Source: Pseudomonadota bacterium (GTDB lineage Bacteria; Pseudomonadota; Alphaproteobacteria; Rhizobiales; Tepidamorphaceae). Taken from it: 64,000 nt of DNA. Below are positions 9,906 to 19,486 of the stretch, one piece after another (position 1 is the first letter of the stretch; every line of letters starts with the position of its first letter). Both the position numbers and the translations under genes were made by a program. Below the pieces are notes generated by a model. The model did not search any database, was not told where the DNA came from, and was given only the letters and a program-made list of their open reading frames with translations. Location: positions 62,001 to 126,000 of the forward strand of contig JAEWYT010000023.1 of NCBI GenBank assembly GCA_023458595.1, in the 5' to 3' direction.

Positions 9906-11180
9906 CTACTCCGCCGCCTCGCGCTTGACGTCGCCGACCGCTCCCGACCCGGCGATGCGATCCAGCTCGTCGTCGGAATAGCCGAGCACATCCTTGAGGA
10001 TCTCTGTCGTGTGCTCACCGAGCAGCGGCGACCGCACGACCTCCACCGGGCTGTCCGACAGTTTGATCGGGCACCCGACGCTGAGGTAGGGGCCGCGCTC
10101 GGGGTGATCGACCTCGACGATCGTCCCGGTCGCGCGAAGGCCTTCGTCCTCCGCGATTTCCTTCATGCTGAGGATCGGCCCCACCGGAATGTCGTGCGGA
10201 TTGCAGATTTCCATGACCTCGAACTTCGTCTTGGTCATGGTCCATGCCTCGATCGCCTCGAACATTTCGTTGAGGCGCGGCAGACGGGCCTTGGGCGTCG
10301 CGAAGTCGGGATCGGTCTTCCATTCCGGCCTGCCGATCACGTCGCAGACCTTCTCCCATGCGGCGGCCTGGGTGATGAAATAGGTGTAGGCATTGGGATC
10401 GGTTTCCCAGCCCTTGCACTTGAGGATGCGCCCGGGCTGGCCGCCGCCGGAGTCGTTGCCGGCGCGCGGCGTCGCCTCGCCGAACGGAATGCCCTCGCCG
10501 TACTGCGAATATTCTGTCAGCGGTCCGGCCTCGAGACGCTGCTGGTCGCGAAGCTTCACCCGGCAGAGATTGATCACTCCGTCCTGCATCGGCGCCAGAA
10601 CCTTCTGGCCGCGGCCGGTCTTCTCGCGCTGGAACAGCGCGGTGACGATCCCCAGCGCAAGGTGCAGGCCGGTCCCGGAATCGCCGATCTGCGCGCCCGT
10701 CACCAGCGGCGGGCCGTCGAGAAACCCCGTCGTCGACGCCGCTCCGCCGGCGCATTGCGCGATATTCTCGTAGACCTTGCAGTCCTCGTATTTCCCGGGG
10801 CCGAAGCCCTTGACCGAGGCGACGACGATCCTTGGATTGATCTTCTGGATGTTCTCCCAGGAGAACCCCATCCGATCGAGCGCGCCGGGGGCGAAGTTCT
10901 CGACGAGAACGTCGCAGGTCTCGATGAGCCTTGTCAGGACCTCCTTGCCCGTCGCGTTCTTGGAATCGATCTCGATCGAGCGTTTGTTGTGGTTGAGCAT
11001 CGTGAAGTAGAGGCTGTCGGCCCCGGGCTTGTCGACGAGCTGCTTGCGCGTCGCATCGCCGACGCCTGGACGCTCCACCTTGATCACGTCCGCCCCAAGC
11101 CACGCCAAGAGCTGCGTGCACGTCGGGCCCGACTGGACGTGGGTGAAATCGAGAACTTTGACGCCTTCCAGAGCCTTCAT
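9906..11180 (-). CDS. frc: Formyl-CoA:oxalate CoA-transferase (CaiB/BaiF family)
   Basis: 424 residues, close to the ~425 of known Frc enzymes. The CaiB/BaiF start KALEGVKVLDFTHVQSGPTC, the block GADVIKVERPGVGD with the catalytic Asp region further on (near residue 170, TGAQIGDSGTGLHLALGI), and the glycine-rich loop at about 255-265 (GNDSGGGQPG) fit Frc specifically. The enzyme moves CoA from formyl-CoA to oxalate through covalent intermediates, giving oxalyl-CoA for Oxc and free formate. It is encoded 41 bp after oxc in the same operon, the classical pairing, so the assignment to Frc rather than another family III CoA-transferase is strong. Confidence 0.95.
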   Translation of the reverse strand: MKALEGVKVLDFTHVQSGPTCTQLLAWLGADVIKVERPGVGDATRKQLVDKPGADSLYFTMLNHNKRSIEIDSKNATGKEVLTRLIETCDVLVENFAPGALDRMGFSWENIQKINPRIVVASVKGFGPGKYEDCKVYENIAQCAGGAASTTGFLDGPPLVTGAQIGDSGTGLHLALGIVTALFQREKTGRGQKVLAPMQDGVINLCRVKLRDQQRLEAGPLTEYSQYGEGIPFGEATPRAGNDSGGGQPGRILKCKGWETDPNAYTYFITQAAAWEKVCDVIGRPEWKTDPDFATPKARLPRLNEMFEAIEAWTMTKTKFEVMEICNPHDIPVGPILSMKEIAEDEGLRATGTIVEVDHPERGPYLSVGCPIKLSDSPVEVVRSPLLGEHTTEILKDVLGYSDDELDRIAGSGAVGDVKREAAE

Positions 11181-11221
11181 AGTCTTACCCTTCAAGAGCC
11201 CTTCGATTGACCGGGCTTCGT

Positions 11222-12973
11222 CTACTTCTTCGTCACCACGCTCTGCGGATTGAGATTGCCGATGCGGCCGCTTTCGGTGCCGGACTTCGGATCGATGACG
11301 GCGTTGATGAGGGTCGGCTTGCCGCTGGCGATGAATTCGTTCACGGCGCGGGAAAGCTCGTCGGGGCTCGTGGCGTTCACGCCGACGCCGCCGAACGCCT
11401 GCATCATCACGTCGTAACGGGCGTCCTTGACGAAGACGGTCGTCGCCACGTCCGGTCCGCCCGCCGGATTGACGTCGGTGCCGCGGTAGATGCCGTTGTT
11501 GTTGAAGACGATGACGCAGACCGGCAGGTTGTAGCGGCAGATCGTCTCCACCTCCATTCCGGAGAAGCCGAAGGCGCTGTCGCCCTCGACCGCCAGCACG
11601 CGCTGGCCGGTCTCGATCGCCGCGGCTATCGCCGTGCCCATGCCGATGCCCATGACGCCCCAGGTGCCCACGTCGAGGCGCTTGCGGGGCTTGTACATGT
11701 CGATGATCGAACGGGCGAAATCGAGCGTGTTGGCGCCCTCGTTCACGAAGATCGTATCGGGGTTCGCCTTGATGATGGGCCTGAGCGCGCCGAGCGCTCC
11801 GTGATAGTCCATCGGCACGTTGTTGTTCATCAGCCGCGGCGCCATCCTGGCGACGTTCGCCTCGACCTTTTCCCGAACGGTGTCGATCCACTCCGAATAG
11901 GACGTCTGCCAGTCCGGACCCATCGCGTCGAGCAGTGCCGAGACGCAGGACTCGATATCCCCGACGATTGGCGCGACGATCTGGACGTTGCTGTCCATCT
12001 CCTTCGGCTCGATGTCGATCTGGACGATCTTCTTCGGCGCCGCACCCCATTGCTTGCCCTTGCCGTGCGACAAGAGCCAGTTCAGACGCGCGCCGATCAG
12101 CATGACGACGTCGCAGTCCTTGAGCACCAGGGAGCGCGCAGCGCCTGCCGACAGCGGATGATCGTCGGGCAGGAGCCCCTTGGCCATGCTCATCGGCAGA
12201 TAGGGGATGCCGCTCTTTTCGACGAATGCGCGGATCTCCTCGTCCGCCTGCGCATAGGCCGCCCCCTTGCCCAGGATGATCAGCGGCCGCTTGGCGCCCT
12301 TGAGCACATCCAGCGCGCGCGCGACGGATTCCGGCGCCGGCAATTGCTTCGGCGCGGGGTCGATCACCTTCACCAGCGAGTTGGCGCCGGCCGAAGCCTC
12401 CATGACCTGACCGAAGAGCTTGGCGGGCAGGTCGAGATAGACGCCGCCGGGACGCCCCGACACCGCGGCGCGGATGGCGCGGGCAAGGCCGATCCCGATG
12501 TCCTCTGCGTGCAGGATACGATAGGCCACCTTGCAGAGCGGCTTGGCGATCGCCAGCTGGTCCATCTCCTCGTAGTCACCCTGCTGGAGATCGACGATCT
12601 CGCGCTCCGACGAGCCCGACATGAGGATCATCGGCCAGCAGTTGGTGGTCGCGTGCGCGAGCGCCGTCAGGCCGTTGAGAAAGCCCGGTGCGGAAACGGT
12701 CAGGCAGACGCCCGGCTTTTTCGTCAGATACCCGGCGACCGCCGCCGCATTGCCGGCATTCTGTTCGTGGCGGAACGAGATCACGCGGATCCCTTCGGCC
12801 TGGGCCATGCGGCCGAAGTCCGTGATCGGGATTCCGGGCACGCCATAGATCGTGTTCAAGCCGTTCAGCTTGAGAGCGTCGATGAGCAGATGGAACCCGT
12901 CGGTCAGGTCCTGCGGCTCGGACTTTTCGGCGATCTCCGCATTTGCGGCCTGTGCTGCGCCGGCGGCGGTCAT
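11222..12973 (-). CDS. oxc: Oxalyl-CoA decarboxylase (thiamine diphosphate enzyme)
   Basis: 583 residues, as in Oxalobacter-type Oxc (~570). The three ThDP-enzyme domains can be followed: an N-terminal pyrimidine-binding domain (GLNTIYGVPGIPITDFGRMAQ, SFRHEQNAGNAAAVAGYLT with the catalytic Glu in RHEQ), a central domain from about 200, and a C-terminal cofactor domain with EGDSAFGFSGME followed by FNNNGIYRG (the GDS...NN metal/ThDP motif). It converts oxalyl-CoA to formyl-CoA and CO2 in the cytoplasm. The gene is 27 bp from the end of the GntR regulator gene and starts the enzyme part of the operon. Confidence 0.96.
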   Translation of the reverse strand: MTAAGAAQAANAEIAEKSEPQDLTDGFHLLIDALKLNGLNTIYGVPGIPITDFGRMAQAEGIRVISFRHEQNAGNAAAVAGYLTKKPGVCLTVSAPGFLNGLTALAHATTNCWPMILMSGSSEREIVDLQQGDYEEMDQLAIAKPLCKVAYRILHAEDIGIGLARAIRAAVSGRPGGVYLDLPAKLFGQVMEASAGANSLVKVIDPAPKQLPAPESVARALDVLKGAKRPLIILGKGAAYAQADEEIRAFVEKSGIPYLPMSMAKGLLPDDHPLSAGAARSLVLKDCDVVMLIGARLNWLLSHGKGKQWGAAPKKIVQIDIEPKEMDSNVQIVAPIVGDIESCVSALLDAMGPDWQTSYSEWIDTVREKVEANVARMAPRLMNNNVPMDYHGALGALRPIIKANPDTIFVNEGANTLDFARSIIDMYKPRKRLDVGTWGVMGIGMGTAIAAAIETGQRVLAVEGDSAFGFSGMEVETICRYNLPVCVIVFNNNGIYRGTDVNPAGGPDVATTVFVKDARYDVMMQAFGGVGVNATSPDELSRAVNEFIASGKPTLINAVIDPKSGTESGRIGNLNPQSVVTKK

Positions 12974-13000
12974 GTGTCGTCTCTTCCTATCCTTCGGAGG

Positions 13001-13717
13001 TCAACTGGCCAGATCCTTCAGCGCACCGAGGGACTCGATCCTGGTCCACGTCTTCGCGATGTGATCGTGCAGTCGCATCGTGTGCTCGCGCACCCGGCGC
13101 GCGGCGAGGTCCGCGTCGCGGTTCGTGAGCGCGTCGATGATCTGCATGTGATCGGCGACCGACCGGCGCGCGCGATCGCTTTCGCCCATCGCCCGCCGCC
13201 GCACCGCCTTCATGTGCGTGAAGAGGATGTCGGCCATGTTCTTCAGGAGCTGGCAGCCGGAGAGCTCCAGTATCGTCTGGTGGAAAGTGATATTGGCGTC
13301 GGAGTACTCTTCGAGGTCGGCGCGCTCGACGTCGCTGCTGTGCTTGATCGCGAACTGCCTCAAGGCGCTCAGTTCGGCGTCGCTGGCGTTTTCCGTCGCA
13401 AGCCTGGCGGCCATGCTTTCCAGCGCCGCCCAGGTGATGACCATCTCGAGGATTTCCTCGCGCGTCTTGCGGCAGACGAAGACCCCCTTGCGCGGGACGA
13501 TCTGGACCAGGCCCTCCTGCGCCAGACGTGCCAACGCCTCGCGGATCGGCGTCCTGGAAATGCCGAGGCTCTCGGCGAGACGGCGCTCATCCAACCTCAG
13601 GTCGGTCTCGGGCCGATAGATGTCCATTTCGAGGATTGCGGCGCGCAGCACCTCGAAGGTGTGATCCTTCAAGGTGAAGTTTTCAGCGATGGGGCTAAGC
13701 CTGTCGCTGATCGACAT
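13001..13717 (-). CDS. GntR-family regulator (FadR/FCD type), probable oxalate operon regulator
   Basis: 238 residues. An N-terminal winged helix covers about residues 15-80, with LRLDERRLAESLGISRTPIREALARLAQEG, the typical GntR recognition helix; an all-helical FCD ligand domain follows, with metal-site residues such as D and H in EEYSDANITFHQTILELSG and, later, REHTMRLHDH. The ATG at 13717 has GGGAGGGA nine bases upstream; a TTG six codons earlier would overlap that ribosome site. FCD domains often bind organic acids through a metal, which suits oxalate, oxalyl-CoA or formate. It is the first gene of the leftward operon, and a symmetrical site lies about 60 bp upstream of its start (13776-13799), so autoregulation is likely. 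Confidence 0.88.
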   Translation of the reverse strand: MSISDRLSPIAENFTLKDHTFEVLRAAILEMDIYRPETDLRLDERRLAESLGISRTPIREALARLAQEGLVQIVPRKGVFVCRKTREEILEMVITWAALESMAARLATENASDAELSALRQFAIKHSSDVERADLEEYSDANITFHQTILELSGCQLLKNMADILFTHMKAVRRRAMGESDRARRSVADHMQIIDALTNRDADLAARRVREHTMRLHDHIAKTWTRIESLGALKDLAS

Positions 13718-14186
13718 TCGCCACGTCCCTCCCAAACCGTCGCATTTCTGCGGTTGTGAACTCCGCAGGTCTTAATTGTATGTGGTATACCATACACAAA
13801 GACCATGCTCCGTCAAATATTTTAGGCGTTGTCGCGTTCAGGCGGGTGATCCCGGATTTTTGACGGTGCGCTCTCTTCGCGGGAACGGAGGGATGCGCTC
13901 TGACCCGCGTTCCGCGCGGCAGCGCCACGACGACGGAGAGCGCAGGCCCTCACGGCGCGATCGTCTGACAGAGGTGCGCCCGCGCATGCACGAGATTGTC
14001 GCGATGCACGTGGTACAACCAGGCGTTTTTCGAGCAGATCTATAATGCGGGTGCTTTGTCGGGGGCACCCCGGTATCTTCACGCCGCAGGGCACCCGAAC
14101 GCGGCGCAAGACGTCACGCGTGAGATTAAGTCCCTGTCTCCTTCTTCCCTCAATGGCCTCGTCGCTGCAATCCTACGGAACTGCTC
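13718..14186. other. Intergenic region between the divergent GntR and HlyD-type genes
   Basis: 469 bp without a supported gene. It must hold the promoter of the leftward oxalate operon (near the operator at 13776-13799) and that of the rightward exporter operon beginning at 14187. The part near 13770-13830 is AT-rich (CTTAATTGTA, CAAATATTTT) as expected for a promoter. I see no RNA gene or repeat in the rest. Confidence 0.5.
13776..13799. promoter_or_regulatory. Probable GntR operator upstream of the oxalate operon
   Basis: An imperfect 24-bp dyad is centred on the perfect palindrome GGTATACC at 13784-13791; the arms read TTGTATG on the left and CATACAC-AA on the right. Sites with a T-GTATAC-A centre (for example ATGGTATACCAT) are typical of the FadR/FCD subgroup of GntR regulators. 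It lies about 60 bp upstream of the GntR start codon in an AT-rich stretch, where it could overlap the -35/-10 region of the operon. Confidence 0.6.
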
Positions 14187-15272
14187 ATGTCCAAGTCCGC
14201 CCGGTCCGTCCTTCGTCTCATCGTCCTCGCCGCCGTCGCCGGCGGGCTCTATGCGGCGTGGCTCTATGCGCAGCCGCCGGACGTGCCGACGGGCTTCGCG
14301 AAGAGCAACGGACGCATCGAGGCCGTCGAGATCTATGTCGCCGCCAAGACGGCGGGACGCGTGCAGGACGTCTATGTGACGGAAGGCCAGTTCGTGAAGG
14401 CCGGGGACAACCTGGCAAGGATCGATACCCGGGCGCTGGAAGCGCAACTGCGCGAAGCGAAGGCCCAGCTGGAAAGCGCCAAGATCGGCGTGACCATCGC
14501 CGAGGCCAGGGTCCGGCAGCAGGAGGCGCAGAAGGCTTCCATGCAGGCGCTGATCGAGCAGCGCCGGGCCGAGCTTGATATTGCCGAAAAGAGCCTGTCT
14601 CGCGCAGAGGAGCTGGCGACGACCGGGACGGCGACGCAACAACGGCTCGACGAGGACCGCGCCAACGTTCAGGGAGCGAAGGCCGCCGTCAGCGCGGCGG
14701 AGGCAAACCTCGCTGCCGCGGATGCGGCGCTGGGCTACGCGAGCTCGCAGGTGATTTCGGCGAAATCCGATATCGAGGCGGTACAGGCGACGATAGACCG
14801 GATCCAGGTCGAGATAGACGACAGTCTGCTGACGGCTCCCCGCGAAGGACGCGTCCAGTATATCGTCGCGCGGCCCGGCGAAGTCGTCGGCGCCGGCAGC
14901 ACCGTCCTCAACATGGTGGACCTCAAGGAGGTCTACATGTCCTTCTTCCTGCCCACGGCCCAGGCGGGGCTGGTGGCGCTGGATGCGGACGCCCGGCTGA
15001 TCCTCGACGCGGCCCCCCGCTACGTCATACCCGCGAAGGTCTTCTTCGTCGCGGACGTGGCGCAGTTCACGCCGAAAACGGTCGAGACCGCGGACGAGCG
15101 GGAGAAGCTGATGTTCCGCGTCAAGGCGCGCATCCCCGCCGACCTGCTGCAGGAGTACGTCCGCAACGTCAAGACCGGCCTTCCGGGTGTCGCCTACGTG
15201 CGCCTCGACCCGACCGTGGACTGGCCTGACGACCTGAAGGTTCGCCTTCCCGAGAACGCGGCCGCCGAATGA
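14187..15272 (+). CDS. HlyD-family membrane fusion protein (YhiI/YbhG type)
   Basis: 361 residues. An N-terminal membrane anchor (about 8-27, VLRLIVLAAVAGGLYAAWLYA) is followed by a biotinyl-lipoyl-like segment (NGRIEAVEIYVAAKTAGRVQDVYVTEGQFVKAGDNLARID), a long coiled coil from about 85 to 210 rich in Ala, Glu and Gln, and the returning half (PREGRVQYIVARPGEVVGAGSTVLNMVDL). It would span the periplasm and connect the inner-membrane ABC pump to an outer-membrane channel that is not encoded here. Its stop overlaps the next gene (ATGA at 15269-15272), showing translational coupling with the RbbA-like pump. Confidence 0.92.
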   Translation: MSKSARSVLRLIVLAAVAGGLYAAWLYAQPPDVPTGFAKSNGRIEAVEIYVAAKTAGRVQDVYVTEGQFVKAGDNLARIDTRALEAQLREAKAQLESAKIGVTIAEARVRQQEAQKASMQALIEQRRAELDIAEKSLSRAEELATTGTATQQRLDEDRANVQGAKAAVSAAEANLAAADAALGYASSQVISAKSDIEAVQATIDRIQVEIDDSLLTAPREGRVQYIVARPGEVVGAGSTVLNMVDLKEVYMSFFLPTAQAGLVALDADARLILDAAPRYVIPAKVFFVADVAQFTPKTVETADEREKLMFRVKARIPADLLQEYVRNVKTGLPGVAYVRLDPTVDWPDDLKVRLPENAAAE

Positions 15273-18064
15273 CCGGCACTGCGAGGGATCGCAATACGCC
15301 GGATGACGAAGTCGCTGTCGCGCGGCTGTCCGGCGTCGGCCTGCGATACGGGAAGGCCGTTGCCCTGGACGGGCTGGATCTGGCGTTTCCTTCGGGCCGC
15401 ATGGTCGGACTCGTCGGCCCGGACGGCGTCGGAAAATCCAGCTTGCTCGCGCTTGTCGCCGGAGCCCGCGAAATCCAGTCTGGCAGCGTTTCGGTATTGG
15501 GTGGAAACATGGCGAGCACCCGTCACCGTCGCGAAGTCTGCCCGCGGATCGCCTACATGCCGCAGGGCCTGGGCAAGAACCTCTATCCGACCCTGTCGGT
15601 TTTCGAGAACATGGATTTCTTCGGCCGGCTGTTCGGCCACGATCACGCCGAGCGGCTGCGGCGCATCGCGGAGCTGACGGAAAGCACCGGGCTGGCGCCC
15701 TTCGTCAATCGGCCCGCCGCCAAGCTGTCGGGCGGCATGAAGCAGAAGCTCGGCCTGTGCTGCGCGCTCATCCATGATCCCGACCTGCTGGTCCTCGACG
15801 AGCCGACGACCGGCGTCGATCCGTTGTCGCGCCGGCAGTTCTGGGAGCTGATCGAGGACATCCGCGCCGAACGCCCCGGCATGAGCGTGCTGGTGGCGAC
15901 GGCCTACATGGAAGAGGCGGCCCGGTTCGACTGGCTTGTCGCCATGAGCGCGGGGCGGGTCCTGGAAACCGGAACCCCCTCCGAGCTGCTCGCCCGGACC
16001 GGTACGGAAACCCTCGAGCACGCTTTCATCGCCCTCTTGCCGCAGGAGCAACGCCTGGCCTATCGGCCCGTCGAGATCGTTCCGCGCGTTGCCGAGGCCG
16101 GCGGGGAGATCGCGATCGAGGCGCGCGACCTCACCCGTCGGTTCGGCGACTTTACCGCCGTGGACAACGTCAGCCTGCGGATCGGCAAGGGGGAGATCTT
16201 CGGCTTCCTCGGGTCGAACGGCTGCGGCAAGACCACGACGATGAAGATGCTCACCGGCCTGCTGCCGCCGACGGAGGGGCAAGCCTGGCTGTTCGGCCAC
16301 GAGGTCGACGCCGAGGATATCGAGACGCGACGGCGCGTCGGCTACATGTCGCAGTCGTTCTCGCTCTACACAGAGCTGACCGTTCGGCAGAACCTCGAAC
16401 TCCACGCTAGGCTGTTCCGGGTTCCCCCGTCCGATCTGGCCACCCGGGTCGCCGAGATGGCGGCGCGCTTCGAGCTGGAGGATGTGCTGGACGCCTTGCC
16501 GGGCGCTCTGCCGCTCGGCCATCGGCAGCGTTTGTCGCTGGCGGTCGCCATGATCCACAGACCGGACATGCTGATCCTCGACGAGCCGACGTCCGGCGTC
16601 GATCCGGTCGCCCGGGACGATTTCTGGAGGATGTTGATCGAGCTGTCGCGGCGCGACCAGGTGACGATCTTCATCTCCACCCACTTCATGAACGAGGCCG
16701 AGCGCTGCGACCGCGTCTCCCTGATGCATGCCGGCAGGGTGCTCGTCACGGATGCCCCGGGCGACCTCGTCGCAAAGCACGACGCGGGCTCGCTCGAAGA
16801 GGTGTTCATCGAATACCTAGAGAGGGCCGGGGGCGACGCCGTCGCCGGCCCTGCCGGGCTTTCCGGCGCCGCGCTGGCGGCCGCAAGCGACGCGGAGCAC
16901 GACGATGCCGGGACATCCGCGCCATGGTGGAAACGCCACTTCGATCCGCGCCGGATGTTGAGCTACGCGCGAACGGAGTCGCTCGAGCTGCGGCGCGATC
17001 CGATCCGCCTCACGCTCGCCCTTCTCGGCAGCGTCATCCTGATGTTCGTCATGGGTTACGGCATCAGCATGGACGTCGAGGATCTGACCTTCGCGGTTCT
17101 CGATCGCGATCAGACGGCCGCCAGCCGGGACTACGCCTTCGACCTTTCGGGCTCGCGATACTTCATCGAGCACGAGCCCATCGTCGACTATCGGGATCTC
17201 GACCGGCGCATGCGCTCGGGCGAGCTGAGTCTCGCGATCGAGATCCCGCCGGGGTTTGCCCGCGATATCGAGAAAGGCGGCACGGCGAGCGTCGGCGCCT
17301 GGATCGACGGCGCGATGCCGCAGCGCGCGGAGACCGTTCGCGGCTACGTCGAGGGAATGCACTCGAGCTGGCTGGCCGCAAAAGCCCGGGAACGCGGTCA
17401 GAGCGCGCTGCTTGCCGCTCCCGTCAATGTCCAGATCCGCTATCGCTACAATCCAGACGTCAAGAGCCTCGTGGCGATGGTGCCGGCGGTCATCCCGATC
17501 CTTCTCATGATGCTGCCCGCGATGCTGGCGGCGCTCAGCGTCGTGCGCGAGAAGGAGCTGGGATCCATCGTGAACTTCTATGTGACGCCGACGACCCCGT
17601 TGGAGTTCCTGATCGGCAAGCAGCTGCCGTACATCGCCCTTTCGTTCATCTCCTTTCTCATGTTGACGGTGCAGGCCGTCGCCATATTCGGCGTGCCGAT
17701 CACGGGCAGCTTTGCGACGCTGGCCGCCGCCGCGGTGCTCTATGTTGCCGCCGCGACGGGATTGGGTCTGCTGATCTCGACCTTCATGAAAAGCCAGATC
17801 GCGGCGATATTCGGCACGGCCCTCCTGACGATGCTGCCGGCGGTGCAGTTCTCCGGCCTGCTCGATCCGGTGTCCTCTCTGGAAGGCTTCGGACGCTTTC
17901 TCGGGGAGATCTATCCGACGACGTACTTTCTGATCATCGCGCGCGGCACCTTTTCCAAGGCACTGGACTTCGCCGACCTCCGGACGGCCTTCGTGCCGTT
18001 GCTTGTCGCCGCGCCCGTGCTGATTACCCTGGCCGCCGTCCTCCTGCGCAAACAGGAGGCCTGA
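15269..18064 (+). CDS. rbbA: ABC transporter, two ATPase domains fused to an ABC-2 permease (RbbA/YhiH type)
   Basis: 931 residues, like E. coli RbbA (~911). First ATPase: Walker A GPDGVGKSS (residues 50-58), signature LSGGMKQKLGLC, Walker B LLVLDEPTTGVDP. Second ATPase: Walker A GSNGCGKTTTM (about 315), a degenerate signature PLGHRQRLSLA and Walker B MLILDEPTSGVDP; this degenerate form is usual for the second domain of the family. From about residue 560 an ABC-2 type permease follows, with one membrane helix (about 577-595), a large periplasmic loop and five further helices from about 735 to the end. Neighbours are YhiI-like and YhhJ-like proteins in the E. coli yhiI-rbbA-yhhJ order. The exported substrate is unknown; the ribosome link proposed for E. 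coli RbbA cannot be judged here. Confidence 0.9.
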   Translation: MTGTARDRNTPDDEVAVARLSGVGLRYGKAVALDGLDLAFPSGRMVGLVGPDGVGKSSLLALVAGAREIQSGSVSVLGGNMASTRHRREVCPRIAYMPQGLGKNLYPTLSVFENMDFFGRLFGHDHAERLRRIAELTESTGLAPFVNRPAAKLSGGMKQKLGLCCALIHDPDLLVLDEPTTGVDPLSRRQFWELIEDIRAERPGMSVLVATAYMEEAARFDWLVAMSAGRVLETGTPSELLARTGTETLEHAFIALLPQEQRLAYRPVEIVPRVAEAGGEIAIEARDLTRRFGDFTAVDNVSLRIGKGEIFGFLGSNGCGKTTTMKMLTGLLPPTEGQAWLFGHEVDAEDIETRRRVGYMSQSFSLYTELTVRQNLELHARLFRVPPSDLATRVAEMAARFELEDVLDALPGALPLGHRQRLSLAVAMIHRPDMLILDEPTSGVDPVARDDFWRMLIELSRRDQVTIFISTHFMNEAERCDRVSLMHAGRVLVTDAPGDLVAKHDAGSLEEVFIEYLERAGGDAVAGPAGLSGAALAAASDAEHDDAGTSAPWWKRHFDPRRMLSYARTESLELRRDPIRLTLALLGSVILMFVMGYGISMDVEDLTFAVLDRDQTAASRDYAFDLSGSRYFIEHEPIVDYRDLDRRMRSGELSLAIEIPPGFARDIEKGGTASVGAWIDGAMPQRAETVRGYVEGMHSSWLAAKARERGQSALLAAPVNVQIRYRYNPDVKSLVAMVPAVIPILLMMLPAMLAALSVVREKELGSIVNFYVTPTTPLEFLIGKQLPYIALSFISFLMLTVQAVAIFGVPITGSFATLAAAAVLYVAAATGLGLLISTFMKSQIAAIFGTALLTMLPAVQFSGLLDPVSSLEGFGRFLGEIYPTTYFLIIARGTFSKALDFADLRTAFVPLLVAAPVLITLAAVLLRKQEA

Positions 18065-18067
18065 CCG

Positions 18068-19189
18068 ATGCGTCCGGCCAACGTTTTCAACCTGGGGATC
18101 AAGGAACTTCGCAGCCTGCGCCGCGATCCGATGATGCTGATCCTGATCGTCTATGCCTTCAGCATCGCGATCTACACGGCCGCGACCGCGATGCCGGAGA
18201 CCCTGAACAGGGCCACGATCGCCATCGTCGACGACGACCGGTCGCCGGTATCGACGCGTATCGCCAGCGCGTTCTACCCGCCGTATTTCAGCGAGCCCGA
18301 GCTGATCACGCAGTCGCAGATGGACGAGCGGATGGATTCGGGCATCGACACCTTCGCCATCAATATCCCGCCGGATTTCGAGCGTGATCTCCTGGCCGGC
18401 CGTCAGCCCGAAATCCAGCTCAACGTCGACGCCACCCGGGTGGCGCAGGCGTTCGCGGGCGCAGGCTACATCTACACCATCGTTCTCGGAGAGGCGCAGG
18501 CTTTCCTCGATCGCCATCGCAACGCGACGGAGCTCCCCGTCGAAATCGTCGTTCGCGCCCGCTTCAATCCCGAACTGAACCAGTCCTGGTTCGGCGCCAT
18601 CATGGAAATCATCGACAACGTGACGATCCTCGCGATCGTTCTGACGGGCGCTGCCCTGATCCGCGAGCGCGAACACGGAACGGTGGAGCATCTGCTCGTC
18701 ATGCCGGTCACGCCGTTCGAGATCATGACCGCCAAGGTGTGGTCGATGGGGCTCGTCGTTCTTCTGGCTTGCTCGTTTTCGCTGTTGTTCGTCGTCGAAG
18801 GCTTGCTGGCGGTCCCGATCGAAGGCTCCGTTCCGCTGTTCCTCGCTGGCGCGGCGATGCATCTGTTCGCGACGACCGCCCTCGGCATTTTCATAGCGAC
18901 GATGGCCCGCTCCATGCCTCAGTTCGGGTTGCTTCTCATCCTGGTCATGCTGCCGCTGCAGATGCTGTCGGGCGGCATGACGCCACGCGAGAGCATGCCC
19001 GAACTGGTGCAGACGATCATGCTGGCCGCTCCCACGACGCACTTCGTCACGCTGGCACAGGCGATTCTCTATCGCGGCGCCGGCTTCGACGTCGTTTGGC
19101 CGCAGTTCCTGTGGTTGGCGCTGATCGGCGCGGCCTTGTTCGGGATCGCACTCATCCGTTTTCGAAAGGCGATCGAAGCCAGTTCATAG
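18068..19189 (+). CDS. ABC-2 type permease (YhhJ type)
   Basis: 373 residues. One helix lies near residues 25-40 (MMLILIVYAFSIAIYTAAT), a periplasmic domain of about 130 residues follows, and five helices run from about 178 to 370, including VTILAIVLTGAALIREREHGTVEHLLVMPVTPFEI, the coupling segment of ABC-2 permeases, and LLILVMLPLQMLSGGMTPRESMP. The ATG at 18068 follows GGAGG and starts three bases after the RbbA-like gene. It would dimerise with the permease half of the RbbA-like protein in the inner membrane. This is the last gene of the three-gene exporter operon; the next 297 bp contain no gene. Confidence 0.9.
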   Translation: MRPANVFNLGIKELRSLRRDPMMLILIVYAFSIAIYTAATAMPETLNRATIAIVDDDRSPVSTRIASAFYPPYFSEPELITQSQMDERMDSGIDTFAINIPPDFERDLLAGRQPEIQLNVDATRVAQAFAGAGYIYTIVLGEAQAFLDRHRNATELPVEIVVRARFNPELNQSWFGAIMEIIDNVTILAIVLTGAALIREREHGTVEHLLVMPVTPFEIMTAKVWSMGLVVLLACSFSLLFVVEGLLAVPIEGSVPLFLAGAAMHLFATTALGIFIATMARSMPQFGLLLILVMLPLQMLSGGMTPRESMPELVQTIMLAAPTTHFVTLAQAILYRGAGFDVVWPQFLWLALIGAALFGIALIRFRKAIEASS

Positions 19190-19486
19190 GAACCGAGCGG
19201 ATTCGCCCTGTGTCGGGGCCGGGTGGGAAAGCGGGCCACATAGCCGTGTCGGAGCGAGAGGGTAGGCGAAAATTCTCTGCCGGTGCGAGGGATACGGCTG
19301 TGGCGCGCATCTCCGGCGGCGCGGCGCGGGAGATGTCGGCGATCACGAGAGCGATGCGTCGCGGAGGAGAGCGCGAGACTTGATCGCATCCGAACAAAGG
19401 GCCGATGTCGTTGACACGCCGATCGCAGGCTGCTCGCAATAGAGTGCTTCTCGGAACGACCACGCCCTTCATCGGAGGAACAGACT

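Noticed and set aside
11207..13759. 850-codon + strand frame opposite oxc and GntR
   Set aside because: Same reason: antisense of oxc and the regulator; composition dominated by Arg, Asp, His and Val.
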